Positions 1-14,700 of a stretch of 64,000 nucleotides of DNA are shown here, one piece after another. Within the stretch, counting starts at the first letter, position 1, and each line of letters opens with the position of its first letter. The DNA comes from Ampullaceana balthica (taxonomy: Eukaryota > Mollusca > Gastropoda > Lymnaeidae): assembly GCA_944989445.1 (NCBI GenBank), contig CALYLW010000057.1, forward strand, positions 186,001 to 250,000, written 5' to 3'. The position numbers were made by a program, and so were the translations under genes. Under the pieces are notes generated by a model. That model saw only the letters and a program-made list of their open reading frames with translations, searched no databases and was not told the origin of the DNA.

Positions 1-468
1 CTCTCTTGGAGAGACAGGGCTGGAGAAGAGCTGAGTAGGGCTCTGCAGATCTTAGACTGAGTGCTCTTGCTTCAGTCCAAGTGTTGAATTAAAAAGTTGA
101 GTTGGAGACAGGGTAGTGGATTAATAAAAGGCTGAGCAGTAGAGAAACTTAAATTATTCGGTACATGACCAATTCTCTTATACAAACTTATTTAAAAAAG
201 GTGATATATAAACAATCTTCATTTGCAACAAATATTCATCTCTCTTGTTATATTATTATTAAAGCATAATTTTTAAATAACTATGGGTAGACAAAGTTCA
301 CCAGCTTGAATTAAGAATAACTGTAAACTATTGAACACTTAAAATTTTATTAGAGGGAAGCTGTGTGATACAGGAAATGTTTCATACACCAGGCTTGTTA
401 AGGTAATGGGGACCCCTGGTCTAGTCATCTCATACTAAACTTAAAGAAACAGCTGATCTCAAACTAAC
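1..468. other. TRIM intron, partial
   Basis: Noncoding AT-rich intron at the left edge. A short hAT-terminus-like piece (GGGGACCCCTGG) lies near 408-419. No exon or structured repeat is otherwise visible. Confidence 0.6.
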
Positions 469-706
469 CTTGACACAGTGGTTGTGGAAATCAGAAATGA
501 TAATATCATTGTTCTCATTGATGGCTGCATAGTGAGGCCCAGCAAACTGGTCATCGCGGTTTCCCCTCGTTCCAAACTTATGCAGCAGTTTGCCATTAGA
601 TTGGAATATCAGAATACAACTGGATTTGTTATCTACAACAATGATGCGACCTTCCCTGTCCACAGCAACACCTTTTGGTCCCTGGAGACGGCCAGCACCA
701 ATGCGG
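469..706 (-). CDS. TRIM2: TRIM exon: NHL repeats 3-4 (last coding exon in window)
   Basis: Acceptor GTGTGAATAG at 707-708, donor AAG/GTTAGT at 469/468. Encodes [44 protein letters not shown] and SDFHNHCVK. The frame ends at a complete codon, so the next exon starts in phase 0. Nothing resembling the remaining two NHL repeats is visible in bases 1-468, so the protein C terminus lies outside. Confidence 0.95.
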
Positions 707-3700
707 CTATTCACACAAACACAACATAGAATTGAAAATCATAACATTTAATAATACATGTTCCTTTAAAATAATAATAATAACCCTGGTAAATATGTTT
801 TTATTTGTGATGATACTTTAGAAAGAAATAATGAAACTTTTAGCTTGCGCTCTAAATTCCATCAGAGTGGACATTGTATCTTATATTAAATGTGAAGTCT
901 AACAATGACAGTGGGGTATCATAAAATACTCATGCACGATTATATCAGGATTTCCTTGCAGGTAAAAAAAACAACAGAGCTACTGAAAATATAACTTAAT
1001 CAGTCAAAGACAGGATGAGGAGACTAAGGCTACATTAAGTGGAATATCTTTTTATAAATTCTAATGCAGTAAAAATGTTTGTGAGTGTCAAGTATGTCTA
1101 TGACTGTTTAAAGAATTCATCTCTATTCATAATTTCACTTTTTAATTTAACTTCTAAATTGTGTACATCTAACTTAATCCAAGTGAATAACTTTATGTAT
1201 GGATTGCCATGCAAAAGATTATTTCTTTTTATTAGCCCACCTTAGGGAAACCACAAAAGATATTTATGTAAAGCTCAACAAAATTTAAAAGTCTATTAAC
1301 TGAAACATGATTGATTTGTTTTTGAGTTTAGAATTATGCTTTGACTATATTCTGCTCAATTATTCTTAGTGTCATTTCACCTCACTGTTACATGCCAAAG
1401 TGACAATTTTAAAATAAGTTTTCATAGTAAATGGCATTGTTACCTCATATATTTCAATTGTAAATGACATTGTTACCTCATATATTTCAATTGTAAATGA
1501 CATTGTTAACTCATATATTTCAATTGTAAATGACATTGTTACCTCATATATTTCAATTGTAAATGACATTGTTACCTCATATATTTCAATTGTAAATGAC
1601 ATTGTTACCTCATATATTTCAATTGTAAATGACATTGTTACCTCATATATTTCAATTGTAAATGACATTGTTTCCTGATATATTTTCATAGTAAATGACA
1701 TTGTTACCTCATATATTTCAATTGTAAATGACATTGTTACCTCATATATTTCAATTGTAAATGACATTGTTTCCTGATATATTTTCATAGTAAATGACAT
1801 TGTTACCTCATATATTTTCCATCGGGACTGAACACACTGATCCACTTGTTGTCATAATCTGCTACTAAATAATTGCCATTCTGTGTGACAGCTACACCCG
1901 TTGGTCGCTGAATTTTCCCTGGTGCTCTACCAGGGGTTCCAAACTTAAGACGACACTCGCCAGATGGCACGAACACTTGGACAGCTTGGTTGTTGCTATC
2001 CGCAACTAAAACTTTTTCTTCATGGTAACACAATCCTTGAGGATTTGAAAATTCTCCTGCAACATATTATTTTAAAAATATTTTTCTTGCTCATAAAATA
2101 TACATAATATATATTTATAAATATAACTTGTACATGTAACATGTAATAAAAGAATTCAAAGGATTAAGTTTTAGTATGCTTTAAAATATTTATATTTTCT
2201 AAACAAAATAATTTTGTAAACAATTTATTTCTTAAAAAGTTAACAGCTTTAATAAAACAAATTGGTGCATTTATTTCAATATTCAAATATTTTAAGGTGT
2301 TTTGGGTACGGTTGAACTTTCAAGTAAATTTCATAAAATTTAGACTTCCAAAACATCAGAAACCAAGGGAAGTTACCTTTATTGCGACCTTTGACACCTA
2401 TCCTAATAATAAGATCATCCTCAATGCGATTGGTCCGCCTATTGCTTGACCCTTGAGATCTTGAGCTTGACGGACGCTTGACACCTTTTTGTTTAACTGC
2501 CATTGTTCTGGGAATTCTAAAGTAGCGTAAAGAATCAAACAATTTATAAAGTCTAAGATTTTGTCAAACAAAAGAAAAACCCACCACTGCAAGGAAATTT
2601 AAGTAACAAATTGAGCAAAAATTTATGTCAGAGCTCATCAGTTTTTCCATGCATGGCACACTGCTTGACTTTCAAAAGAAACCTCAGAGCACCACACATA
2701 AAAAATGTTCTGTTTAAATTAATGAAGTTTAAATATTTTAATTGCAGGTTATGATATGCTAATTTGTACATTTATTTTTTCTTTTACTCAATATGGTCTG
2801 GTTTGGTGTTTGCTCAGTTTGAAAGCTTGGTATTCAGGTAACAGTTTTTTTGTTTTATTTACCAACACAGTTCAATCTCATTACCAATCCAAAATATATT
2901 CTGAGCTTTCCTCATCTCCGATATTCTTTGCGTGACACATTTGAAATCATAACATGAGCACTGACGTATGTGATATAAGTATATAGCGTACAAACCCTGT
3001 TGTAACTACATGTATTAATAATTGAAATTAAAGAAATAGCTCATACAACGGAAGAGAGACACATGAATGTAAATGATTACACAAATTTTCAGATATGCTT
3101 TGCCTTTCAATTTTAAATAATAATTATGTAACATGACCCTGAAGTACTAAATATGGTTATGTTCTTTAGGTGCCTAACATCGACACACCATTTTCATTTA
3201 CAAATTCAGTTTGATATCTTTATATCTTTTTTTTATCTCCTACGGAAATGAAACAAACCTACCGAGCGGAACCATCTCCGTTTGCCTCCCCAATGTCTAC
3301 AGCCCGTATCTTGTAGGGTGAACCTTTTGTATGCTGTCCGAACATAGTCACAGTCAAATAGTAGACACCTGGGGCTTGTAATACAAATGTCAGATCATAG
3401 GTTCCATTCTGATGGTCAGTTATTGTCGGAGTCAACCGATCTGCACTTTTATCTGAAAATACAAATATGGGCAAGTCAAATCAATGTTGGTTAAATTACC
3501 TGACCACTTGTCAGAAGAGTCAGAAGTCCAAGGGAGAAAGTCATGTATTGTGTGTGCAATTGTAACCCATTTTTCATCATTGGTTCCATGTTATAATCTA
3601 AACATTTCTATACTGAAGCCCAGTAACTTGTTATAATACAGAATTTGACTTGAAATGCTTGTTTTATTATATTTATATGGAATAAATATCAGGTGACACT

Positions 3701-5731
3701 CTATTCAATAACACTGGAAATAAATTTAGTTAATTTATTAAGTCGAGGAACAATAATATATATATTATTGAAATATTTTGTGCCTCAAGAACTTAAAGGT
3801 AAAGTTTGGCATGTGTGTTGGTGATATAGAAAATAAAAGACCCATAAGTCATGAATATTTGTAAATTGTATAAATAACTGCTGTTTATCTAAAATTCAGT
3901 AATGGTAAATATAAATGTCATGATAAAATACATCTACCTTTTACTATATATTGTATTAACTCTTTTTCTCGGGATCAAAACTCCCATCGTCAATTTAAAA
4001 AGACGTTTTTGACAGATCGACAATGGGAGCGTCAAATTATTAAAAATAGATTGTTTCGTTTCTTTTCTTAGCTATTTAACTAAAATTAGTTTTAATTTAA
4101 TCTATAATGATTTCCCTTGAAAAAAAAAGTTGGAAATTCTTTGTTTGAATGTGTTTTAACCCACAAAAGAAGCATTTGAAAGGCTTTTTTTTCATTTTCA
4201 TTTTTACGTTTGTTTACAAACATCGATATTCAACCAGCTAATCTGGTTATCGATTTAATATTATTTTAAATACTAAGATGATGAACAAGAAAAAGGTATT
4301 GTTTTTTATGGTGTTTCAGAAAGTAATTTTAAATTGCTGATGAATCATATGCCTAGTGCTAGTAGTTGTTGTGAAATTGACAATGAAGTTGATAAGTCAT
4401 CTGATAAACAACTAGACCTGCCCCAAATGCCTTGATGAACTGATAATACTTCTACTATAAATAATAATATAGACAATAAAGAGTCCAATTTGAAAGCTGC
4501 TAAACCTTTTTCACTCAAACTAAGTGCAATTTCTGATAGACTGATAGAATTTAGAAATAGTATTGCTTCCAGCTCCATTGTATAAAGCACACTTTTCATT
4601 TAACTTTCCGGTATGGCTGACCATGGATAATGTTTTATTTGTTTCTTTTTTAATGTGAAGTTATTTCTGTTTGCTGTAAATATGAATATAATTCAGAAAA
4701 AACACTATTTAATTACATTTTGGATGAAAATCTAGAATTTTGTGACTTAGAATGATGTTTATTAAAAAAAATGCGGTGTTTTAAAAAAAAATATTTATTT
4801 TCACTAAAACAAAATCATAATATTTTATGAAAATAAAGTCATGAGTCAGTGTTATTATCTGTTAATTATTTTAAAAGTTATTAACATTTTAAGATACCAT
4901 GGTAGCTTGCGACAAATGTCCAAATAATCGGCAGAATGAGGAAAATAATTCCAGAGAAAAAGAGTTAAGACAAAAATATTAATTTCAGTTTTTATAAATA
5001 CAACTATCCACTTTAAAAAAATAAAACAATAATTTAGAATATACTCTAAAAACATTTAAGCCAATTTTATTAAACATTATCCCAATAATCAGACCTGTTG
5101 ATAAGAAAGCTGTAATGGGAGCAAACCCAGTTTTGACAAGATCACCATTCCTGTCCCTTGTTGTCACAGTAACAGTGGATGCTTTCCCCGCCACACAGCC
5201 ACTGAATGCCTCCCCACCTACAGTGGTCTGCTGGGGAATGGCTGAGTTGTTACAAACACTCCCCAGGCAGTTGATGGTCTCCCTGAGGCCCTCAAAGTCT
5301 TTCTCATCAAACAAGGCGAGAGGGTTGGTCTCAGGCTGCAGGGTGACTCCGTTGGTCAAAAGCTCATTGAGCTGTCCATAACAAAAAACAACAGCAATAA
5401 GTAGTAGTGTTAAATGAGAAAATCTGAAAAGAGTGATTAACAAATATATTATTAACCTCTTCATGTGTTCATTTTGGAGAGTTAAATATTAGGATACAGA
5501 TTGGAAAAAGCGGACAAATACCATTCATAATTAGTTATATATGCTCTATATTAATACATAGATTTGAATTTGAGTGGTATGCAGAGTTGCTATATTTTTG
5601 GGGGGTAGAGATTATTTGTGTACTATTTTTTGTAAACGGCTGGCTTTCAAGAACTGATTTTCTTTCCTGTTTCAAATAATTCTATGTGATTTCTTTTCTG
5701 ATGCGCTCTATGCCTAACCCTCCCCCTCCCT

Positions 5732-5763
<32 letters not shown>

Positions 5764-8700
5764 TTATTATTTATTAATGATTTTGAGGGGGTGATGATAA
5801 TCGGAAAGTCGTACCAGTCACAGGAAAATTTTAACTGACGAAATTGATGTTTTTAATGACCGGATTTGGATGCTCAACTCAAGATTTAAGGTTTCAATGA
5901 AGAATAGTGGCTTACAATTAACGTTTTTAAGACCTTTGCAGCGTACCGAGCAATAAAAGTGAAGGAAAGAAACTCAACGTTTACATCCACTCAAAACAGT
6001 AAGAGAGTCACCGGAAGACATATATCTGACATATTTGATGACAAAATTAAATTATCTTTAGAAAACTGACGTAAAACACGAAATTCCAAGGAACACGTAG
6101 AGCGAACCGTTCATTTTGCGAAAAAGTTTTCCATCAATTTTCGACATGCGCAGAACGATAAAATAATAAAATTTTAAAAAATGTTGTATATGGGCGCCCT
6201 TTAACGCGGCATGCCTTGCTTATGGTTTACATTTTCAGATTATCAGTTTTTTTTGTGTGTTTTTTTCCTTCTTCTTTTTTTTTCTTTCCTCTTTTTCTTT
6301 TTTTTTCTCTGAATGGTTCATGCACCCCCTGACACCTGCTCATGCACCCCTTGGGGGTGCATGCACCACTGGTTAGGAACCCCTGTAAATAGAACTAATA
6401 ATTAATAATGATGTTATAAGATAGATGAAGGTATGTTTAAAAAATTATTTTGCCCCTCCTTGATCATAAACACAAGAAAAAATAAAAAGCTTGCCAAGAG
6501 TCTAGAGTCTAGATCTATAACTCTAAATTATATTTCAATACTTTGTTAATCAAATTTTTTTCAGCCTTAGGCTAAGGCCCAAAAGGTCTGCTTTCACCAT
6601 TCTTATTTCTGCTAACCATCGACTGGATAATGAAAATGTCTACAGAGCAGAAGAGAAATGGTATCCAGTGGACACTATGGAAACAACTTGATGACCTGGA
6701 CTTTGCGGACGACCTGGCCTTATTATCACACTCACAGCAACAGATGCAGGAGAAAACCAACAATGTAGCACAATTCTCTGCTTGCCTTGGCCTGAACATC
6801 CATAAGGGAAAAAGCAAAGTCCTTAAAATAAACACATCAAGCAACACTCCAATAACACTGGAAGGAACAAATCTGGAAGAGGTGGATAGCTTCACATACC
6901 TTGGAAGCATCATCGACACACAAGGAGGGACAGACGCCGATGTAAGAGTGAGAATTGGCAAAGCAAGATCATCATTTAAACAGCTAAAAAAAGTTTGGAA
7001 CTGCAACAACTTGACTCTTCATACCAAGGTCAGGATATTCAACACCACAGTAAAGCCTGTCCTACTGTATGGAGCAGAAACATGGCGAATAACAGCAGCC
7101 ATTTCTAAAAAGCTTCAAGCCTTTATAAATACATGTCTCCGAGCAATTCTCCGAATCCGCTGGCCAAATGTCATCACCAATGAGGACCTCTGGCAACGCA
7201 CACAACAAGAGCCAGTGGAAGAGCTAATACGCCAGCGCAAATGGAGATGGATTGGCCACACTCTCAGAAAGCCTACATCCAGCATTGTGAGACAAGCCCT
7301 CACATGGAACCCCCAAGGCAAAAGGAAAAGAGGTCGTCCCAAAATGACCTGGAGAAGAGAACTGGAGGCAGACACAAAAATGAGCGGGCACAGCTGGGGG
7401 CAGATTGAGAGACTGGCGCAGGACCGGGATGCCTGGAGAGACTTTGTTCGCGGCCTATGCCCCAGATGGGACGAAGGGCAATGATGATGATACGCCTAAG
7501 CTTAGGGGCCGTCCATAAAGTAAGTCACGCCCCAGAGGGGGGAGGGGGTGTAAGAAAGTGTGACAGGGGAAAAAATTGTGTGACAGTTTGTGTTAATAAA
7601 AAATTAGTTTTGTTCGAAAGAGTGACGTACTTTAGGTGGGGGGTCCGAGATTTGTGACAGGGTGGAGGGGGGAGTTAAAATAGCGTGGCATACTTTATGG
7701 ACGGCCCCTTATTTTAATTATTTAATTGGGCCTATGCCTATATATATTTACATTAATTTATTTTATACATAATTACTTATTGGCAATTTTTTCCTATTTT
7801 ACTACGGCCACAGAAACTTAGACACCCCTCCAAGATGACGTCACAGAGCTTTGGCGCGCGGAACAAAAAAAACTCCGCCAAACAACAGAACATACGGAAT
7901 TTTACAGTTTGGTATCACCCCTTGTGATGGTGTAACCCAGCAGTGGCGTAGCTAGGAGGTGCAGGGGGACATATGTCCCCGGGCGCCACGTTAGGTTTTG
8001 GAGCTCCACAAATATCTTCTTTACAAACCAGTTGGCAAGCATGATTTTGGCACCCCCATTGGGCATTAAGGGGCGCCATGTGGATTTTAAACTAAAAAAG
8101 TAACCATTAAAGAATCATTTTAGGTTTTGTTCATATACATTCCAAAGATGCAGCAAGCCTTGAAAGGGTTATCGTAGAGAAACTGGAATATGTTAACATA
8201 CTTCTAGCCGACTGTCGGTCACAATAACATAACAATGCTGATGCAATGACCAGTGGCGTAGCTAGGGTCATCTGCGCCCGGGGACATGACACAAAGTTTG
8301 CGCCCCTTCCCGGACCGACAAATTCTGGGGGCTCAATGAGCCCCCCAGAAATTTTTTGAAATTTTACGATTTATATGGTTCATTTTCAAAGTATCTGGTA
8401 TTTTAATGAATTACAATACGGACTAATAATTCTCTATGCGATTGCAAACAATTTGTTTTAAGGAAAAATCTGTCAGTCCGAGAATGGGCGCAGAATTTGT
8501 GTAATGTCCCCTGGCGCAGATGACCCTGGCTATGCCACTGTCACCCGGTGCGCTCCACACCCCCCCCCTATCTAATTTTACCTCTGGTTACATTATGTCT
8601 GGCCAATACTTTCAACTTTGTTGAATATATTTTTAATTGGTGCATGTACAACAATCCAAATAAAATACAAAACCTATAGCTACTTTGAATCATCTTTTTT

Positions 8701-11700
8701 AAAGACCCATATTTAATAAGTTTTAAAAAAATTAATACAAATTTTAAAAAATTAAAAGCTAACCTACTATTACTATTAGTATTAGACTTATCACTATCAT
8801 TTGAAATATTATACAAACAATTTAATCATATTCTCTTCAAATATAACTAAGAAAATGTAACTGTCCTATAACTTACTTATTCCATAAAACTTCAATTCAA
8901 TTGTTATTGTACTATACACATATATTGCAAAATTCTCTGACCAATATGATCCATATGCACTTACAATTTTATTTGAGGTGAGTGATGTGTATTATAAACA
9001 GGACTGAATACAAAAATTTCATCAAACATAAAATAAAAAATGTATAATTAAATAAAAAGTAGCAATTTATTACAGTTTAATGTAACATGGCCTAAACTAT
9101 TTTATTTACTTATAAATAAATTATATGTAATAAAAACATAGCAGACATTAAGATGTAATCACAAGACGTATTCAGGTTATTTATAAATAAAAACCATATT
9201 ATTTTTACTTGAAAAAAATGCAGGATATTAAGTTAATAATATTTTTCTTTTTAAACTTTAGAAAATGGAAGATTGTTAAAATTTATTGCTAAAAGCCAAA
9301 TCTGAAAATGAAAACATATATATACTTTTATGAAATATTGCACTCATTAGCTTTCACTTTCTTACATTTTTTTAAAAGTCCCAAACACTTTTACTCTTTT
9401 ATTTTTATGTAGAAACAAGATTATTCACTATAATTTATTGTCAAAATTTGAATGAAAGACACATTAAAAACCATAACTTTATTTTTGAATACATTTTGAA
9501 ACTGCATTTGTGTATAGGTGCTCAAATAATGTAATTATCATTGTATATATATATATATATATATATTATTTTATATACATTATATTTATATTTATATATA
9601 TACAATATATTAAAAATGTATGTAGCATGGAAAGGAACAAGTAATGTTTAGATTTAATTATTAGTTATAACTTGTATAAATCAAATATAGATTTGAATTT
9701 AATAATTTTTCAAAAAACATTCACAACAACAGATTATTTAATAATAAATCCTATTTAAACAAACATTTATTTTAGTTTAATTTAAATGCATTACTTTTGA
9801 TTATTGATTACTTGTTTTCCTTTCAAATTGTTTAGATTTATTAAAATTCTTATTTATTAGATATTCATCTTTTCTTTGGTCTTATTACTATTACTCTAAT
9901 CAATTCTCTACAAATTGGAGAAAAAAATGTTAAATAGAGCCCAAATCTATTTTAGTACTTAAGCCTTTCAATCCTAATCTTTCAACTTCTCAATATCATT
10001 CTAGCAGTGATGGCTTTTAAATTTTTGTGTTTAGGCAAGGAACAAAATTGCCTCAACATAGAGTAATTTGATACAACTACAATTAAAACAGTAACCTAAT
10101 TTTGGTTGTTGTTTTTTTCTAAATATTTACAATACTATTAAACATTTATTGATTTATTGATATAAATTTCAGATGGTTGGTAACTAGTTTCTAATAACTA
10201 CTGAAATGATCTGGTGATATTTCATGATTTTCAAAATAATTTGCTTATTTTACAAGTCTTGTGGTAGTATTGAATCTAAAACATATTAAAGTCTCTTAGC
10301 CTTATAATAACAGAAAGGCTATAAAAATTAATTCAAATACATTTGTGTAAGTAGTAAGAATAGTAATGAGGAATTTTTTTCATTCTTCATAATTAAATTA
10401 ATTTTTTTATATCTCTTGCTCCAATAACTTAGTAGAGTGACTTGGTATCGAATAGGATTCAAACATGCTGTCATCATCTAAATGAAAGCCGGTGCTATTG
10501 GATGTTGTCTTTTCTTTCTGAAAAACAAATTTGCATATTTTTAACTACCTTTAAAAAAAATATTTAAAACTCAATACATGTTGCTAAAATTTGTAAATTT
10601 ACACATTGTTTTGGTAATTTAAATTATGTTTTACTCTTTCATTGCTATGCAAGAAATAAGGTAGAAAAACCGTTTTGTTTACATATGCGCGTCTAAATTA
10701 AATAAATAATAATAATACAAGGGAAAAGTAAGCTAGTTACAAAAAATATAAATTAATAATAAATTGGAAAAAAAATATTCAAAATATTTTCTTAAATTCT
10801 ATTTCTAACGATTAATCGATTAATTTATTGTTTTTTTCCGCAGCCCTATTTTTAATATTAATATTTTAATAAAAGTCATTAGTATTATAATATAAATAAG
10901 CAAATTCATTCGATAATAATATTAATAATATGACAATTATGTTTTGTTATTGTTATTAAGTTATTATTAATTAATTCAAAGTGATTCATACATTCCAGGT
11001 CTATGGTGACTATGGTCCATATTGATAATATTAAATTTAGATATTAATAAGTAATATATCAATTTTTTTAATTAATAAAATAATATTATATCATAATATA
11101 ATTATAATATTTATGTGCTTTCCTTAAAAACTAAGCTATAATATAAAAAAAAATAATAATAACTGAACTTACCATTATGATTTTGAAGTTTCTTGAACTC
11201 GATAACTTATCAGTGATCAGTAACAGCAGACTATTTCTAGTAGTAGTAGTAGTAGTAAGGTAGAAGTACTAGTAGCACTATTACTACTATTATTATGTCA
11301 CGAAGTTACTTCGGATGTATGATCTGAGTAGCCTATTTGTTCGATTCAAATTTTGTCCTTTAAAGTGAAGACGTCGCGTAGATATTATTAGATTTTACAG
11401 ACCATTTGGTATGCTGAGGATTTGTTTTCATTGTGAATATTAGCGTATTATCCTTGTTTTCCTTACGATTTAGTAGAGCTGATATATAATAATTAGACTA
11501 GAATCGAAGAAAGTGGCAGCCATTAAAATTAAGATCAGCTGTAAAGTCAAGTCACGTGATTAATGTTTACTTCTATTACATCTGCATTCGCCAATAAAAT
11601 AGTGCGTTTGATCAAATGCTCGCAAGCAAATGATTGATAGTCTGGCCCAACCTTAAAGGTAGGAAAGCATTGATATGGCAACATCTTTGGTTTTCCCTTT

Positions 11701-14700
11701 TATTTAAAGCTATTTAATTGTTGTATCTGTATTCTAAGGTGAAATAAAACTCACTGAAATTTTAATTTAGTTTAGCTTTATCTTGTTTGTGCAGCAGGCT
11801 GGCATCAGAAGGATTTTTAAAAATCCAGTGCAAGTGATGAAGGGCTAACAAAGGAAATGTATTTGTCCTTGAAAAGGAAAAGTCTTAAGATTAATGGTCC
11901 CCTGATAAAACATAAGAATAGCTGACAAGCATGTGATAAGAACATGAAAAGAACAAAACAATGTACTTTGCCTTAAGAAGAGAAAAAAAAGAAGAATTAG
12001 ATTCAGTCTTATACCTTTCCTGCCATTTCTTTTTTTACCATGACAACATCCATGTCATTGCCATGTAAGAGAGAATCTTCTGTCAGCTCACAACAGCTGC
12101 TAATGCATGCCAGGTGTTTGTGGAGAGATTTCTTCTGCTCTTCCAAGACGTACTCTTTGACGGCCGACACCTTGGCCAGCTCCTCAATGGCCGACTGTTT
12201 TCTATCCTCTAAAAGAGCGACGAGTTCATCAAATAGTTCTTTGATCTGAAAATTAAATTAAAATTATTATTTTAAGGTAATTTTTATTTTTATCATAATC
12301 CTGTCAAACAAACAGCCGTGCTCTGTCCCTGATAAATAACCTAAATTTATAAATATATAAATATTTAGTGGGCTCCACTGCTATAAAAATATTTTTTATG
12401 TGACAGATTTTTTTAAATCATGAATATTTGTTCAGGTTGATTGAAAAAAAAATTATTTTGTAATGAAAATAAATATACTTTCTATAGCATAATTGTTTTT
12501 GCGAAATTAGTATCCCAACAATACCAATAGGCAACTCTCATAAGAAATGTACATTAATGATTAATGGCAAGGTGACCAGCCAGACCAGCTTTTGTCAACT
12601 TTTCTTTTTCCAGTTAAATCGCGACATAAAAAATAAACAGACTTTTTAGTTTGTGTTTTTTAATGCATAGTTTCATTTCATTCTTGAAGCATATTTTTCA
12701 TATAAAGTAAGTTACTACAGTAATTTGAGTAATGTGCAATTCCTTAAAGTTAAGAGAAAATTTTTCATACTTGCTACTGTATGCACATCAACACACCACT
12801 AACCTTGGACTCAGCATCTGTTGTGTTGGCGTGCAGCTGGTTCTGCATGACCTCCACCTCTTCAATGGCCTTCTCCACCTCGGGGGTCATCTGCCGTACT
12901 CTGGCTACAAGAGATGTCAAGGCCGTCTTGTGTTCTGTTACTGCCTCTGACAGAACTACAGTCATGTGACCTATGTGCTCCACCTGGAGGACAGAGATTG
13001 TAAGTTATTTTATATCTGGCAGAAACAAAAACAACACTGTATATTTTAATTATAAATATGGGTAAATAAGCAGTGTTTTAAGCTAGCTTTCATTCGCCCT
13101 GGGGCATGCTAAGATTCTTGTTGCCACCCTTTCCACAAAAAACTCTTTATGGCAAAAAATATTACATCCCTTTAAACAAAGACAAAAGTGTAGCTGGTTT
13201 GAGACTTCCCTTTCTACCTCCCCTTCCTAAGCCTAAAAATATATGTTCAGTGTAATGTTTGCAACTTATGTTTGCCCTTAAATTGGAGATAAATAAAATC
13301 AAAGGACCATCCATACATTATTTAATAAAAAATATTGTTGACGAAATCGGGGTATCAATATATTTTTTATTTTTTCAAATCTGATATTCACTGCAATGGT
13401 TAACAAAAAATGAAAGTGTTACTACTCTGCACAATTTTTTTTTCCAAGTTAATTCTACCTACCAGACCATTGTGCAATTTTCTAATCTAAACCTTAAAAA
13501 GTTTACATTTAACATTTACTTATAAATATTGAAACAATTTAAACAATTTATTTATATAAACTCCATTAAATTTCTTTCTTTTTTATTATATTATTCAAAT
13601 CCTTCTGTCCTATAGTTAATACTATAGATAGATTAAGAGTCAAAACTAATTTTAAACATATTAATCTCTAACATTATATGTAAAAAATAAGCCATAATGA
13701 AATCTAAAATCATCAAAATGTTTCTATGTCATGGCAATTATTTATTAACTCTAATATATCTTTAGCATGTTTTCATAGCACTTTTAAAAAAAAAGATTTA
13801 AGCATGTCTTTCTTTTTCTTCCCATTACTTCATCAGGCCTTCCTTGTCAAAACAGCAACTCTTTTAAAATTAGAGGGAGATGTAGAAAACCTTTCCAAAT
13901 AAAAAACTAGCTGCTTTATATTGGAGTCCTACCAAATTTAATACTTAATTATACATGAGTTTTCTAAAGTTACTGCAATACATGCCTGAGTGCAGGTCTC
14001 ACAGACCGCTGTATCACAAAGTGAGCAATAATATTTGAGTGGACTTCCTGCGTGATTCGGACAAACAATGTCTCCACCACCGCCACCGCCGTCATCTTTA
14101 ATTCCACCATTGGTCAGAGGCGGAGACTTCCTGCTGGAAATATCTGTCAGAGACACAACATGATGGAGACCTTGACCTTCACCATTCTCAGAATGGCCGG
14201 CGGTCATCTTGTTGTCCACATCCGACTTTGGGGCTGGGTCCTGGATGTTGTTGTTAGTGTTGTCCATGTTGCAGTGCTGGACGCTGCAGGCGTCACACAG
14301 GAACTTCTGGCAGTCCAGACACTTGGATGTGGGGCGTGATGTTATCACACCTGTAAACACATAAAGACAGAGCTAGAGTTATTGATGTTATCACACCTGT
14401 AAACACATAAAGACAGAGCTAGAGAGTTATTGATGTTATCACACCTGTAAACACATAAAGACAGAGCTAGAGAGTTATTGATGTTATCACACCTGTAAAC
14501 ACATAAAGACAGAGCTAGAGTTATTGATGTTATCACACCTGTAAACACATAAAGACAGAGCTAGAGTTATTGATGTTATCACACCTGTAAACACATAAAG
14601 ACAGAGCTACAGAGGTGATGTTATCACACCTGTAAACACATAAAGACAGAGCTACAGAGGTGATGTTATCACACCTGTAAACACATAAAGACAGAGCTAC

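Noticed and set aside
1372..1845. 157-codon minus-strand frame (repeated [11 protein letters not shown])
   Set aside because: Translation of the 33-bp intronic array; the exon ends at 1807 with a donor.
6546..7504. Possible target duplication of the RTE-like LINE (GCCTTAGGCTAAGG and GCCTAAGCTTAGG)
   Set aside because: The two are each near-palindromic and match too loosely to count as a duplication.
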